Counted from the stretch's first letter, positions 1-11,984 are shown. The stretch: 64,000 bases of DNA from Epiperipatus broadwayi (GCA_028023455.1 JAQFVV010006835.1:244558-308557); one strand, 5' to 3'. Translations and numbers: made by a program. Notes: generated by a model from the sequence alone, not told the origin.

Positions 1-360
1 GATTGGGAAATCTTGTATACACTCATTAAGGAGATGAGAGAGGATAGGAAAATGATGAAAAGGGTTTTTAAAATTGAGAAAGAGTGAGGTATTAAGAGTA
101 ATCTAAACACAGAGAGGATGGAGTATGGCAAAGCTACAAATACCCGAGAGGCTCCAAAGGGAGGTGAAAAAACCACCAGATCATACTGAAAAAAATTGGA
201 ACAGTGAAAAGGATAAGAGTATGGGAGAAGAAGAGCTGACTTTGTAAATGTCCAGAGAAACCAATAATGATGACATAAATTTAGAAAGTAAACATGAGGA
301 TGATGAGGTCCTGATATCAAGAGAAAACAAAGATATGAACATAGGGCTTGAACCAAATTA

Positions 361-990
361 GAGATGGGACAAAGAATTAAGCTGCAGCTTAGTTTTGTTA
401 ACTTAAAAATACCATCTCTGATATCTTCTATTCAAATCTAGGTTTTTAAGGGAGATCCAGGTGAGAATCCTTTACTTCACCTAGACAGTGTTAAAAAATT
501 CTTCAGTTTGTATGTTGCTACAGATAAGGAAAAAACAGTGTTAGCCAGCCATTATTTAAGAGATGCTGTGAAAGTATAGTGGAAGCTGTTACAACACCCA
601 GTTACAACATTACAATGGTATGAGAACACAATACTAAATAAATATTGGAGTGAGGAATGACAAGAAGCCATATTGCACAGGTTATCCACTCAGAGGTATC
701 AGGAAGATTCAATGCAGGGATACGCATCATACTTTATACAGCAAGTCACAGGCTTCAAATCCCTCATGACATTCAAGTATTCTGACCAACATATCATTAG
801 AATAGTGAGCCACATCCTCCCATCTTGGATTCAAAGAATCATGATTAGCAGGCCCACAATGTCCATAAAAAACACCATGGAGTTATTAACTGCAATCGAT
901 TATGGGAGTATAGCACCAAGTAAAGAAGGCCAGGGCCATTACTGTAATCAAAAGATGAAATCATACATGTCACCTGACCCAGGAAAATGA
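361..990 (+). pseudogene. Gypsy-type gag fragment (decayed)
   Basis: One reading frame runs through the whole interval and resembles the capsid region of LTR-retrotransposon Gag. It reads GDPGENPLLHLDSVKKFF near 451, then LASHYLRDAVKV, then a tryptophan-rich step (LQWYENTILNKYW), then a Y..YF.Q segment (YASYFIQQVTGFKSL). That is the usual order of the retrotrans_gag fold. The frame is broken by in-frame stops at about 439 (TAG), 577 (TAG) and 658 (TGA), so it cannot make the protein. No protease, RT or integrase follows before the duplication at 821. The family call rests on motif resemblance only; another LTR or gag-bearing element is possible. Confidence 0.6.
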
Positions 991-1290
991 TAAAATGAAT
1001 AATAAGTAAGGACTGATATATTGACAAAAATAAATTGGTACAACCTTAGATTTCCCATCTTGGATTCAAAGAATCATGATTAGAAGACCCACAATGTCCA
1101 TAGAAAATATCACAGAGTTATTAACTGCAATCGATTATGGGAGTTTAGCACCAAGTAGAGAAGACCAGGGCCATTACCGTAATCAAAAAATGAAACCATA
1201 CATGTGACCTGACCCAGGGAAATGATAAGATGAATAATAAATAGGGACTGATATATTGACAACAATAAATTGGTACAGCCATAGATTTAA
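821..1290. repeat. 235-bp tandem duplication over the gag 3' end
   Basis: The segment starting CATCTTGGATTCAAAGAATC at 821 recurs at 1056. Both copies continue in parallel through GGACTGATATATTGACAA. The copies differ by scattered substitutions, so the duplication is not recent. Copy 1 includes the last codons of the gag relic; copy 2 keeps the same sequence with an extra stop. Confidence 0.9.
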
Positions 1291-1523
1291 TGAGATGGTA
1301 TGACTGGATTTATTTCATAATAAATAGGCAGAATTGACTATAGTAATTGAGATTGAGACCTATAGAAACTTTGTTTTTCTTTATATAAATGATAGTACTC
1401 ACAATTAGGCTGTTCTCCTGGAGTTTGCCAACTATCAAGTTCGAATTATGAAATGTACTGATTGTAAGTGAAGACATTTTTTTCCTCATTTTTTTTCTTT
1501 AAGTGGAGAAAAATGAAGCGGTC

Positions 1524-1722
1524 AGATCTAAGTTCGATCCAAGCTTCATGATATTCCACCAATATACTTAATTTAAACTCCGTTACTAATTGTAAATATT
1601 TCCAGATCCTGTAATGGGATTTTATACCCTTTTCTGGATCTGGAAATATTTACAATTAGTAACAGGGTTTAAATTCGATAAATGAGTGGAATATCATGAA
1701 TCTCAGATCGAATTTAGATCCA
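1524..1722. repeat. Foldback / inverted repeat, arms about 90 bp
   Basis: The left arm (1524-1618) is matched by the reverse complement of 1636-1722, leaving a loop of about 17 bases. The key paired block is TAATTGTAAATATTTCCAGA against its complement. The arms carry a few mismatches. No coding capacity. It resembles a MITE or foldback element; no target duplication was recognised. Confidence 0.85.
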
Positions 1723-1730
1723 ACCATTTC

Positions 1731-2960
1731 AGTACATGTGGTCCATTTTCATGAAATTTATCAGTTTAAGTTTGTAGAAGATCCAAATGTACATGTTATT
1801 TTAGTCAGATCAAAAGATTGGAAAGTTATCAGCAGATTGATACAAATGTGAAAAGGCACTGTCAGCGTAATACATGTTGCAGGTCTAATATGTAAGTACC
1901 AAATATTTTTAATTCAATATGCACTTTAATATTCAATTATTTATAAAAAGACATTTTATTTCTGTAATTATCTTTTTCCATTATACTTCTTACTATATTA
2001 GTGGTTTATCAAAATAGCTATAATTTTTAACATAATTTATTGTTATCAATCAATATTTTTTCCTTTACTGAAAATGCACTGAATATTACTTAAGTCTCTT
2101 CACATTTTATCTTTAGTTCATCTCTTTTCTGCTCACAAAATAATTGCATCATCTTATAAATCCAAGTGATTTTAAATAATTTCAATTTAGTTTTAGTCAT
2201 TTTGTTTTACAAAATACTTCATGTAAAACTACAGTAAAAGATGGCACTGTATTGATTCATGGTTATAATATTCCAAAGCTTTAATCACAACATAAATGCT
2301 TAAAGAATCAAATCTTCCAATCCAATACACATGACACTCATCCTTATTGATAAAACATTGTGTCTTATAATACTGTAAAAACAATCTAATGGTTTATTGC
2401 TGATAAAATCTTATGTGTCCTATAAAAACTTTATATGAAATTTAAACACAGAAGTTCCATAGATTGATCATCACTTTTAAATCCTTCTGCTTTTTATGCA
2501 TCCCAATTACAAGTTTTTAATAAATGATTTCGATAACTATGACAAAATCATTTATATCCAACAGATGATTCATGGATCTTTAATTCTTGCTTTTAATCAC
2601 TTTTAAATATTACATTCTGCCCAATATCTGGTTTATCTTTTTAAACATTTAGTCTATAATTTGTCACCTATTTACATTCATATTTCTTTCTTTCTTTCAA
2701 AATAACAATGATTTTATCATTTTTGGAGATATTTTATTCTTCATAGATTTTATAAGCTATTTCATCTCTTCCTTGAGAGGATATGATATTTAAGTTTAAA
2801 TACACTAATATATGTCTACTTGTTCATTCATTCTTTCTTAGAATAAGTTTCCATTGAATTTATCAATAGACTTGATGTTATTTAATTTTAATGGTATTGT
2901 TATTCTTTTTTATTGTTAATTTTTGCGATTCCAAGATGTAATTTTAGATCTCTGATATAT
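1731..2960. other. AT-rich sequence with no recognised feature
   Basis: There is no long open frame, splice-bounded exon, RNA gene or clear repeat here. It ends in a short (AT)n run at about 2957-2968. Confidence 0.5.
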
Positions 2961-2968
2961 ATATATAT

Positions 2969-4200
2969 TGTACCGGTCAAAACATGTTTATCCATCTAAC
3001 ACAAGCTGGAACTCACAAAATGTACTTCAAACCCAGTCAGGCCCGAGACTTAGGTCAGGGACCAGACTGAATTCGAACCCACTCTCTGAGCCCCAGTTCA
3101 AACACCTAATGGATAACATAATAGTGATGGCACACAAGAATTAATTCTTAATCGGCCCGCTAGCAAATTGGAGAAAACAATAAGACTCATGGACTTAAAC
3201 ATATATATAAACAACTTAAATACTAGAGACATTCCAAAGATAAAATCTAATATATTTAATTAATAGGGACTTTACTAATGAATAGCTATGGTCAATTAGT
3301 GAATTGGATTGATTTAATAATGAGACAGAAACTGATATATGATGAATTATAAATATATTTATTGACAATTTTACATATATTTTGTTATAACCATTATTTA
3401 TCATTGCAAATGCATGCAGGCATTTTATTTATTAAGTCATATTACTCTAGGCTATTTAAACAATAATTGATACATTGGCGAATAGGTTTGTTGCTATTAT
3501 TTAATGGAGCCAAATATGCTATATAACAAATCACTACGTTCCACTTATTAGTTATGCCCTTTCATCATCAGTTCGAGTGGCTTTTATACATGAAATCAAA
3601 CCAAGTCTGGAGTAAAATGTAATAATACATGTGATTATAATAAATTTTTATATTAAATATGGGCATATCAAGCATCCCAGATAGCTTTAGATCAAAAGGG
3701 TTTTCAAGAATGCTTCGGATCAGTGCCAAAGACTGCATATTAGGGAGGCAGAGTTGGCTATAGTGATTTTACTAACACGCTAGGCACAAATAAAATATAA
3801 TATTAAAATTGCTCTGCAGATGTTAAGAGTAGTTTTTAGGGTTTTTGTGACCAACACCGGTTTACCCAATAACCAATCGTCATGCTGCTAAAAGGGAACC
3901 TTTATTTGGTTCATAAGAGGCGGGGGACTTACATGCTAATCTGGCCCTTAGCTCAGTCTTAGCTACTGCACTACTCATAAAAGAAGAAGATGGGCTGGAC
4001 TTACCATGGCTACATCTTATATATATAAAAAAAACAGCATAACAATAAAATATTAATAAATTTCCCATCCGCCAAGCCGAAGTATATTATAAATTAAATA
4101 TTATACATTAAAGAAACACTAGTTTATCAGATCAAAATAGCCAACTCTTCTGTAGCATGAGAAATATGATATGCTACTGATGGGAATATATATATATATA
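2969..4200. other. Unassigned block starting TGTACCGG after an (AT)n run; possible LTR debris
   Basis: The block starts TGTACCGGTC directly after (AT)n, as two other TG-bounded blocks in this window do (32057 and 53918). A GC-richer stretch at 3840-4020 contains, on the minus strand, a TATA-like ATATATAAGATG and then an AATAAA, which would fit an LTR promoter and R region. No matching CA end or second LTR copy was found. The block could equally be unrelated unique sequence. Confidence 0.2.
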
Positions 4201-4201
4201 T

Positions 4202-4439
<238 letters not shown>

Positions 4440-6290
4440 AAACTTTACTTTATCCCATTCAATCTCTTTAGTTATCTCTAACTAATAAACTCTTAAAGGG
4501 GAAGAAGTATATTTAAGGGACTTATGAATACTTTAATAAGAAAAATATACTTATGATCACACTCCAGGCTAGTTTAATTTTTAGTAATATAATAATTAAC
4601 GGTTGCAAATTTGGATTTATAAGCCACATTTTATATTTATATTAATTTACAAATGACACAATAATAACGAGCACAAAGGGTTGCCATTATTTAGAAATAG
4701 GGTTCAAGACAGCGTGCAAAATGACCCTATAATAACTAATAATTCGAAGATTTTACATTATATCTTAAAAAAGAAACATATTTTGTAATTAAATGCACGC
4801 CGTTTCAAAACATAGGCATAATTAATAATTATTAAAATAATCAAAAGAAAAGTAAATATACTGCAGTGATTAAGTTATATAGTAAAACATTAAATTAATA
4901 AAGAAATTTAGCATAAGTAGGTCATTTATAGTATTCAAATATTAGAAAATTAAGACAGGGTTTACATTAATAGGGTTAGCTAATCTGATTTTGAAGAAAT
5001 AATCATCATTTTGAATTTCACACAGAGCTCTATGATTTTAATAATATTAAGACAGTTCTCCTATAGTTGGACTGGAGATACTCGAGCTGGCATGAAGGCA
5101 AGTTCTTTGGCGGCTTATGGCATTTTCAATTTAGTTGGGAGACGATTTAAAATGGTGTTTCTGTAGCTGGATGGAAATTGGAATGAAGGCAAGTCCCTTT
5201 TAGCAGCTTTTGGCATCTTTTATTTGGTATAAGTTTGCTGGTTGTTGCTTCAGCATTGGATGGATTGAACTTCGGTGTTCCATCATGAGGATGGCAGAAA
5301 CTCTTGCCTGACTAGCAGGCCATAGTTAAATTAACACATTTTTAGCTTTTCGTAGCAACAGCTCTTCAAAAGCAAGATGGAGTATCTATTCCCGCTCAAA
5401 ATCTAGCCTTCTTATAATTTTCCACCAAGCCTTAACACCTCTTTGGAATTTTGTTTGCCTCAGGACCAATTGACTATTAATTAAGACAAAATCATATAAT
5501 CTAATTTCTACTACTGAGAAAGTCTCTGAGGTGTTATTTTTAATTTACTTAAAATTATTAAAATATATAAATCATATAATTCGATTCAGATTTCACTAAT
5601 TAAATTCCTTTTTAGGTGTTATAAAATGTTAAAGCTTAGCAGAAGTAATGGTATTCTGATTTAATGATAAAGTCTTTTGTTGAAACAAAATCAATCAGTA
5701 AACTAGATTTTACTTTTACCCCGGGTGCGGTCACTAATTGATTATTTCTTGTTTACACAAAATTCTCATTTTTAATTATAAACGGATGATTTTTATTTTA
5801 ACTTTTAACATATTTTCTTTATATTGTTTATTTTAAAAAAAAACATATTTGACAGATCTTATAAAAAATACTTTAGTTTCAGCGATATCTATAAGAAAAC
5901 AGTTAAATATATTTTAAAGAAAATATTTTACACTATATCTTTTTATTTAAACTTAAATATATATACGAATCATTATACCATCATTCCAAGGTTTAAATTA
6001 TCCATCCACATATGAATATAAAGTGAATATAATTAAGAATTGACTGAAAATTAATAAAACATTTTATGAATAATTATGAGGATTTCTACGCTATAATTTT
6101 ATCAAACCTGTCTAATTATAGTGTATTTTCGTATGTAAATGGATGATGCCATTCAAGTGGCCATCATAGCAAAGTTTTATCACTCGACTTATATATAACA
6201 TTTTTACATTTAAGATAGGTTCGAAACTAGTTCAGACGAGTAGGTCATTAGGTTGATGGTGAAACAAAAAGAGATTGGAAGGTTTCCGTT
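4440..6290. other. AT-rich intergenic; degenerate internal repeat at 5030-5330
   Basis: Mostly featureless. At 5030-5330 a GC-richer stretch holds a poor direct repeat about 91 bases apart (ATGAAGGCAAGT...GGCATTTT at 5091 and 5182). No protein or RNA gene could be supported. Confidence 0.4.
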
Positions 6291-7630
6291 TCAATATATA
6301 TATATATATAATCTTCTGTAATTACCTTAGCTACTAAGAAATTATATTTCATCAGAATTAATTCTTATAATACAAACTTAATTTTAAAATTTGCATGTTT
6401 GGATAATATTCTGTAATGCAATACTAGCACTGTAAATGCACAAACACAACACCAAAAGCTTGCAGGAACTCCATGTGAACCACAAATAACCAGCTTAGTC
6501 TGCAGAGAGAGAAATGATTTGAAAAGAAAGATAAAAGAGGCCTGCTTTATCACAATAGATAGCAACACCATTAACAGAAAGGAAACATGTTATTCTATAT
6601 CCAGGAAATGGAATACTTGAACTTTGCCTAAATTTACATAACATTAGACTATCACTTACTTCACAAAGAGCTAGGATTATGAAAGCTGAGTCTCTCGAAA
6701 GCACTGTCCATGGTTTGATAAGACATTAAATATTAGCTTTGTGTTTATGGGTTTATAGTGCTAGTATTGAATTACAAAATTAATTCTTATCTAAATCAGT
6801 CCAGAACAATGGATTATAAATATTTTCATTTTTTTTTTGTGTGTTGTCTACCTGTATAGACATTTTAATTAAAGAATCTCTATTATAGTCTTATTGATCT
6901 TATTTGCAATTGAGATATATTTGAAGTATTTTAATATTTTAAAATGATTTAGAATTTGCATTAATGCATGTTTTTAATGATTACTTCCTATATTAATCTA
7001 ATAAATATATATTTTCAAGCATGTTTTTTTTTTTTAAATTAAAATATGGTGCAAGTTTTCTGTATATTTATTGACATTATCTATTTTTTCTTGGGATATT
7101 ATTAAAAAATACTTCATAATGTACTACAGGTGTGTCTGTGGTTTTTTTTTTTTTGGCAATTTTTACGAAGTTTATATTTCCTCTCATTTTTGTCCTATAT
7201 ATAACTATTACTTTAAAAATTTAAGGAGTAAACCTTTATATAGACCATCAATTAATAAACTAACATTTTAATATCAGTAGGCTTTCATTGATACATTCAA
7301 CATTTTAACAACTATGATATGAACTTAAACTTTACATCCCAAATACACTTTATTCTTTCAGATGCATGATTGTATTGGTTCCAGGTTTAAATCTCAAACT
7401 TTCATTCAGAAAGACAAAAATCAGAAACCACTTTGGAGATGGCAATTAATAAACTGCCCTACCATCTGTTAACTATTAATTTCTCAGTTGATATTACAAT
7501 AGAGATGAAGTACTCTTCCTCGATTTTACAGAAAATTTGATATCATGCACTAGCATTTAAGTTAATAAACAGATCTCCCCAAAAAATATTTCTGATTATA
7601 TATTTTATTCAATTAAATTTTTTTCTACAT
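6291..7630. other. AT-rich intergenic, nothing recognised
   Basis: Short open frames on both strands (for example 6365-6704 minus) have no recognisable domain and no convincing splice structure. Only homopolymer and (AT)n runs stand out. Confidence 0.5.
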
Positions 7631-7636
7631 ATAGGC

Positions 7637-8035
7637 TAAACTCTCAATATAGTATTACCACTCAATGCAAACCAGAGTAATCAATGGATGCAAGAAGGTT
7701 TGTGCATAAAATCCCAATCTAATGCCTACTCATCTAATATCCCCAGACTACTTTCTAGCTTGTGGCTTTTGTCAGTGAGGAGCCTTGGATCTGAGAGTAT
7801 TGCACCTAAATCTTAGGATCTAATTCAACCTTTCAACAACCACTTTTTACCTTATTTGCTAACTATAAAGCATTGAACCCAAAATGAAAATGCAATAATG
7901 TTTTCAATTCAGGTCTGGAAATATTGGATGAGTAAACACTAGATAAAGAATTTATGCACAAATCTTCTCACATCCATTGATTACTATGACTTGCACTGAA
8001 TGGCAGTAGTGTATGGAGAGTTTAGTATATGTGTA
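7637..8035. repeat. Palindromic repeat, family II, decayed copy
   Basis: The left arm (about 7637-7755, including AATGCCTACTCATCTAATAT) pairs with the right arm (about 7915-8030) around a spacer of about 160 bases. A better preserved member lies at 42195-42550 and shares the terminal TGTATGGAGAGTTT and the central block around GGAGCCTTGGATCTGA. Non-coding. Confidence 0.75.
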
Positions 8036-8564
8036 AACAGCTTGTGTAAGCATAAAAAATGGTGATCATGTGATGTATAGTGATTTAATTTTTTTTACTG
8101 GAACATAATTTTTCTACAAGCAGTTATATTAATCGTAAACACTGTGTGCTGTTAACTTGAATTGCCATGTTATGTTTATCTTCTAAAAATTTGCATTAAA
8201 CAAAGTTTAAACTTATATACCTATTCTTAGAAAACAAACTTTTCCTCACTGTTATCATTTTTTCTACATTTCTATAGCTGTAATTCAATTATTCCTAATC
8301 TTAAATTAGCAATTTTCCAATGTCAGATTTTTCAAAATAGGCAATTTTTCATTTAGCTTTAAGACTTCCTAAATTTGTAAATTGGAATAGGAATTCTTAA
8401 ATAATGCTCTCCAAGCTTAAAATTATTTATCAAGTAAAACACTTTTGTTTATCAATATAGGTAATATATAGGGTATATGAGCACAGACCTTCACATGACC
8501 CACCACTTTCTACTCTATCTCATAACACTAGTACACTTGAACACATATATGTTGAAAAGATAAA

Positions 8565-8621
8565 TAATCACCAACATATGTATTTCATGCTAAACCAGCA
8601 ATCATCAGTTGGTCCAGATTA
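8565..8621 (-). ncRNA. Hammerhead ribozyme-like motif, probably dead
   Basis: On the minus strand the order is GATTA-pairing stem I strand TAATC, bulge TGG, ACCAA, CTGATGA, stem II TGCT/AGCA with loop GGTTT, GAAA, then eight bases and TTGGT-GATTA. The base at the cleavage position (H17) is G, which the hammerhead consensus does not allow. Core boxes are otherwise intact. Confidence 0.55.
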
Positions 8622-9229
8622 CCATCTCTACACATATATGATATAAGTGCCAATCCTCCTACTTTAATGGATAGGCTTCAATCCACTCCACACTCCAACT
8701 CTTCAACTGTCCATCCAATTTAAAAATTGATGATGGAATGCTCAAAGGCCACCCTGAGGCTGAGATTCTTGTCACACTCATGTTGACCTAAGGTTAATCT
8801 TACCCCTCATGTACAGGACATAATCCATTTAATACATATACAAGGGATGGCAGACATCTCTACTGTGCAATAAGTAAAACACACAAACATGTGAAAGTCT
8901 GTGCTCATATACCCTATATATTACATATATAGACACAGGTATATAATAAGCCTGTGTTTCAGTTATTATGTAGTAGAGATGTCTACCCATCCCTTGTATA
9001 TGTATTAAATGGATTATGTCCTGTACATGAGGGGTAAGATTGATCGCAGGTCAACATAGGTGTGACAAGAATCTCGGTCTCAGGGTGGATTTTGAGTGTT
9101 TCATCATCAGATTTTCAATTGGATGGACAGTTGAAGAGTTGGAGTGGATTGAAGTCTGACCATTAAAGTAGGAGAATTAGCTATCTTAATATATATCTGA
9201 GCACTTATAGCATATATGTGCAGAGATGG

Positions 9230-9286
9230 TAATCTGGACCTACTGATGAATGCTGGTTTAGCATGAAATATGTATATTGGTGATTA
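9230..9286 (+). ncRNA. Hammerhead ribozyme-like motif, core intact
   Basis: CTGATGA at 9243-9249 is followed by a perfect 5-bp stem II (ATGCT/AGCAT, loop GGTTT), GAAA at 9265-9268, a minimal stem III of eight bases ending in A (H17), and then TTGGT with GATTA. The outer stem I helix TAATC/GATTA is kept, with a TGG bulge. The inner stem has one mismatch (T opposite T). Type I topology with a tiny stem III matches the hammerheads known from Penelope elements and animal retrozymes. Confidence 0.65.
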
Positions 9287-9687
9287 TTTATCTTTTCAGC
9301 ACATATGTGTTCAAGTGTATCAGTCTTATGAGATGGTGTGGAGAGTAGTGGGTAATGTGAAAGTCTGTGCTCATATATCCTATATATTACATATATAGAT
9401 ACAGGTATATAATAAGTCTGTGTGTTTCAGTTATTTATCAATATAGGTACATTAAAGACTGTATGAAGATTTATATAATTAATTATTTTTGTGGCACTAA
9501 GACTAGTAGAGAAAAGCTTCTAAAAATATAGTTATAGTCTTTTATTGATGTTAGCTTAGATAAGCATCTTGTGCAATAAAAATTTATTTTAAAATGAATT
9601 ACTCCAATTCAAAAATGCACTTAATGTTCTAACTTATATTCATGAAAATGAATTGACTGTTTCATGCCCAAATTTGAGCATATTATT

Positions 9688-9857
9688 AACAATATTACTA
9701 ACCCTATAAGTGTATTTAGTGGAGAGATTCAACATTAGAAATTGTAAAAAGATTGGCTGGTAAGTTTGTCAGAACAATATTACTAACCCTATAAGCGTAT
9801 TTAGTGCAGAGATTCAACATTAGAAATTGTAAAAAGATTGGCTGGTAAGTTTGTCAG
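9688..9857. repeat. 85-bp tandem duplication
   Basis: The unit beginning AACAATATTACTAACCCTAT occurs at 9688 and 9773 and ends TAAGTTTGTCAG. The copies are almost identical (for example GTGTATTTAGTGG against GCGTATTTAGTGC), so the duplication is recent. Confidence 0.95.
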
Positions 9858-10032
9858 TGATAGCTATAAATAATGATGGTATGAAATACTCTTAAGTGTT
9901 TATTATACTGTATCTAAATTTAGTTCGTAAAAGCTTGGAAAGTAAATTTATAACTGTGGAATAATAATTTTTTTATTGCTATCTTTAATAAAACATTAAA
10001 ATGTATATAAAATAATGCAGAATTTGTAGTTG

Positions 10033-10054
10033 TTTTTTTTTTTGGGGGGGGGGG
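10033..10054. repeat. Poly-T/poly-G junction
   Basis: A run of about 11 T is followed by about 12 G. Homopolymer length here may be unreliable in an assembly. It is a slippage site and has no coding role. Confidence 0.8.
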
Positions 10055-10295
10055 GACCAATTATTGTTTTTGCATAAGGGCACTTCTGACCCTTCCTCTG
10101 GCCCTGTATATTTGTATCTACTTTTATTTCTTTGCCTTTTAAATTATAATATTTATAATAAATGCATGGTGTCGTGAAATTGTTACATTCTTTATACATT
10201 TAGCTCTCATCTTTATTTAAAAAGCATGGCATTTCAAATTCTATATTAATTTTATATATACAAATATAAAATGGGTTTAAAATTAAAACAGTACA

Positions 10296-10564
10296 GAATC
10301 AAAATTCAGACAGTTTATTTATTAAGATGAGATCCATGATAAAACATTAACAAAGATTCCAGATATATCAAATATAAAAATAAATTTTATTAAGTAATAT
10401 AATAAAGACATGCATTTAAAAATAAATTGTTAACTAATTGAAAATGAACACTGAAATAAATAGCAACTTTAATCAGAAATGCTTTGAAAAAAATATTTTC
10501 CACATGCAATTTTTAATAGTGTTGTCACACTGAGAGAGTTCTCTTAAAGAATACCAACTATTTC
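10296..10564 (-). other. Putative 3' UTR and polyadenylation signals of the exon above
   Basis: On the minus strand, overlapping AATAAA hexamers (10314-10323) lie about 245 bases past the TAA stop. Nothing else in the stretch is open or repeated. The assignment depends wholly on the exon at 10565-10633 being real. Confidence 0.3.
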
Positions 10565-10633
10565 TTACGCGGCCAAATTCAGATATTTGTTTGCAAATCC
10601 TGTATTAAAGTCCTGAATCCTCTTCAAATATTT
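10565..10633 (-). CDS. Possible terminal coding exon of an unidentified host gene
   Basis: Read on the minus strand, a long pyrimidine tract ends in TTTTTTTGTCTTACAG, a good splice acceptor. It is followed by 22 sense codons and TAA. The peptide begins KYLKRIQDFN and ends KYLNLAA, a plausible soluble amphipathic C-terminus. Two overlapping AATAAA signals at 10314-10323 (minus) would give a 3' UTR of about 270 bases. The patch is less AT-rich than its surroundings. I did not identify the protein or find a convincing upstream exon at higher coordinates. A chance 66-base open stretch behind a chance acceptor is the main alternative. Confidence 0.35.
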   Translation of the reverse strand, partial: KYLKRIQDFNTGFANKYLNLAA

Positions 10634-11084
10634 CTGTAAGACAAAAAAATATATAAAAAAATATTACAAAAGTAAATTTGGAGTATATATATAATGAGCT
10701 TGCAAATAGCTCTTAACAAGCTATTAAATTAAATTAAATTAAATTAGGTCATGTGATATATGACTTTATTTCTTTATAATATATATATACTAAAACTTTA
10801 AATATATTTACTAAAATTTCATATCTATCACCCATTCCTGAAATATATATATATATATATATATATATAAAGACACCTGGACACACTTCCATATTTTATT
10901 GTATAATAATCAGTATAAGAATAGCAAATTTTGACATTAATAAATCAAAGTGAAGTAATATTTGTACTAATTATAATTTACTTTTTAAAATAAAATAATA
11001 AATCCAATACTTCTGTTATTACAAAATATAAATCACAATCCAATAATACAACTATTGTATAAAACAGCAAAATATTAAAATAAT

Positions 11085-11460
11085 ATAAAACACTATTGCC
11101 AAGCAGTTTCAACTCATTTGAGACCTTATCAAGGCTGTATAAAAATCATTCTCCTCTACTAAGCAATCAACTTGAACATTCAAGCATTGGTGGTCAAGAG
11201 GTCAGCAACAGCTGTTTTACAAGCGGTTGTCCCGGGTTGCTTCCTGGCTGATGCTATGACACATGAGGAACTTGAACATTCATTATATCAGCCAGGAATA
11301 ACTAATTAATGCAAAGTTAATAAGTTTTCTGATTAGTTGTTCCTGCCAATATAATGAAATGTTTGAGTTTATCACTTAGTAGAGTATAACGATTTTTATA
11401 CAGCCTTGATCAGAATTCAAATGAGTTGAAAGCACCTAGCAATAGTGTTTTATATTATTG
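11085..11460. repeat. Foldback with a tRNA-like sequence in its loop
   Basis: The left arm (about 11085-11165: ATATAAAACACTATTGCCAA ... CTCTACTAAG) pairs with the right arm (about 11375-11458: CTTAGTAGAG ... AATAGTGTTTTATATTAT). The interior of about 210 bases holds a tRNA-like segment (11183-11255) and a second, weaker inverted pair around GAACATTCA and TAATGAAATG. No protein coding. Possibly a SINE that has inverted on itself. Confidence 0.75.
11183..11255 (+). ncRNA. tRNA-like sequence (SINE head or tRNA pseudogene)
   Basis: The first seven and last seven bases pair as an acceptor stem (AGCATTG with TGATGCT, two G-U pairs). A box-A-like TGGTCAAGAGG and a box-B-like GGTTGCTTCC are correctly spaced. 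The T stem has one mismatch. It shares its CATTGGTGG start with the better cloverleaf at 16825-16895, so both likely belong to one dispersed tRNA-derived family. Confidence 0.5.
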
Positions 11461-11984
11461 TAATGTTTCTCTGTTTTATACAATAGCCATATTGTTAGAT
11501 TGTGATAAAATAAAATAAATATATAAAAAATTATTATTCCAAATAATAATTCTAAACTGAGATTTACATATCTTCATTTATCGGATTAGTACAATATATA
11601 TGAGAAATTAACTTGCAATGCATCTGTTGCGATCAACAAATGAAACAAAAGAATAAACCATGTACACAAGCGTAACTTTTAAAATGGTCCCTTTTCAGTA
11701 TTCATCTCAACTTATCATAATGTAACAATAAAAGTAGTAAATCTAAGAAAGGATGGTTTGTCACGGATTACATTAAATAACAAACATATAAATTAAGCTT
11801 ACTATTTTATATTTCCTATTTTTTTTCCTCATATATGACATTCTAATAAGTATTAAATGCAGATTTTCAGTTATTTACTATTACATCTAAGTTTTTATAA
11901 AGGTGTTAAACACAATTATAATTGTTATCTAAAAAGAATTAAGTTCATTATAGACACATTGTGATGAAAAGTGAAATCATATTT

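Larger units (their letters stand above)
8455..9445. mobile_element. Palindromic hammerhead-bearing repeat, copy 1
   Basis: Sequence 8455-8885 reads as the reverse complement of roughly 8985-9440, so the element is a near-complete head-to-head palindrome. The start of the plus half (GTGAAAGTCTGTGCTCATAT at 8894) recurs at 9358, showing slightly more than one monomer in that orientation. Each arm carries one hammerhead-like core (8565-8621 minus; 9230-9286 plus). No protein is encoded. It could be a retrozyme, a Penelope terminal repeat, or a derivative of either. Confidence 0.75.

Noticed and set aside
6495-6720. Minus-strand first coding exon with ATGGAC start and GTAAGTG donor
   Set aside because: The frame from that ATG hits TGA before the donor; other frames have no start or acceptor.
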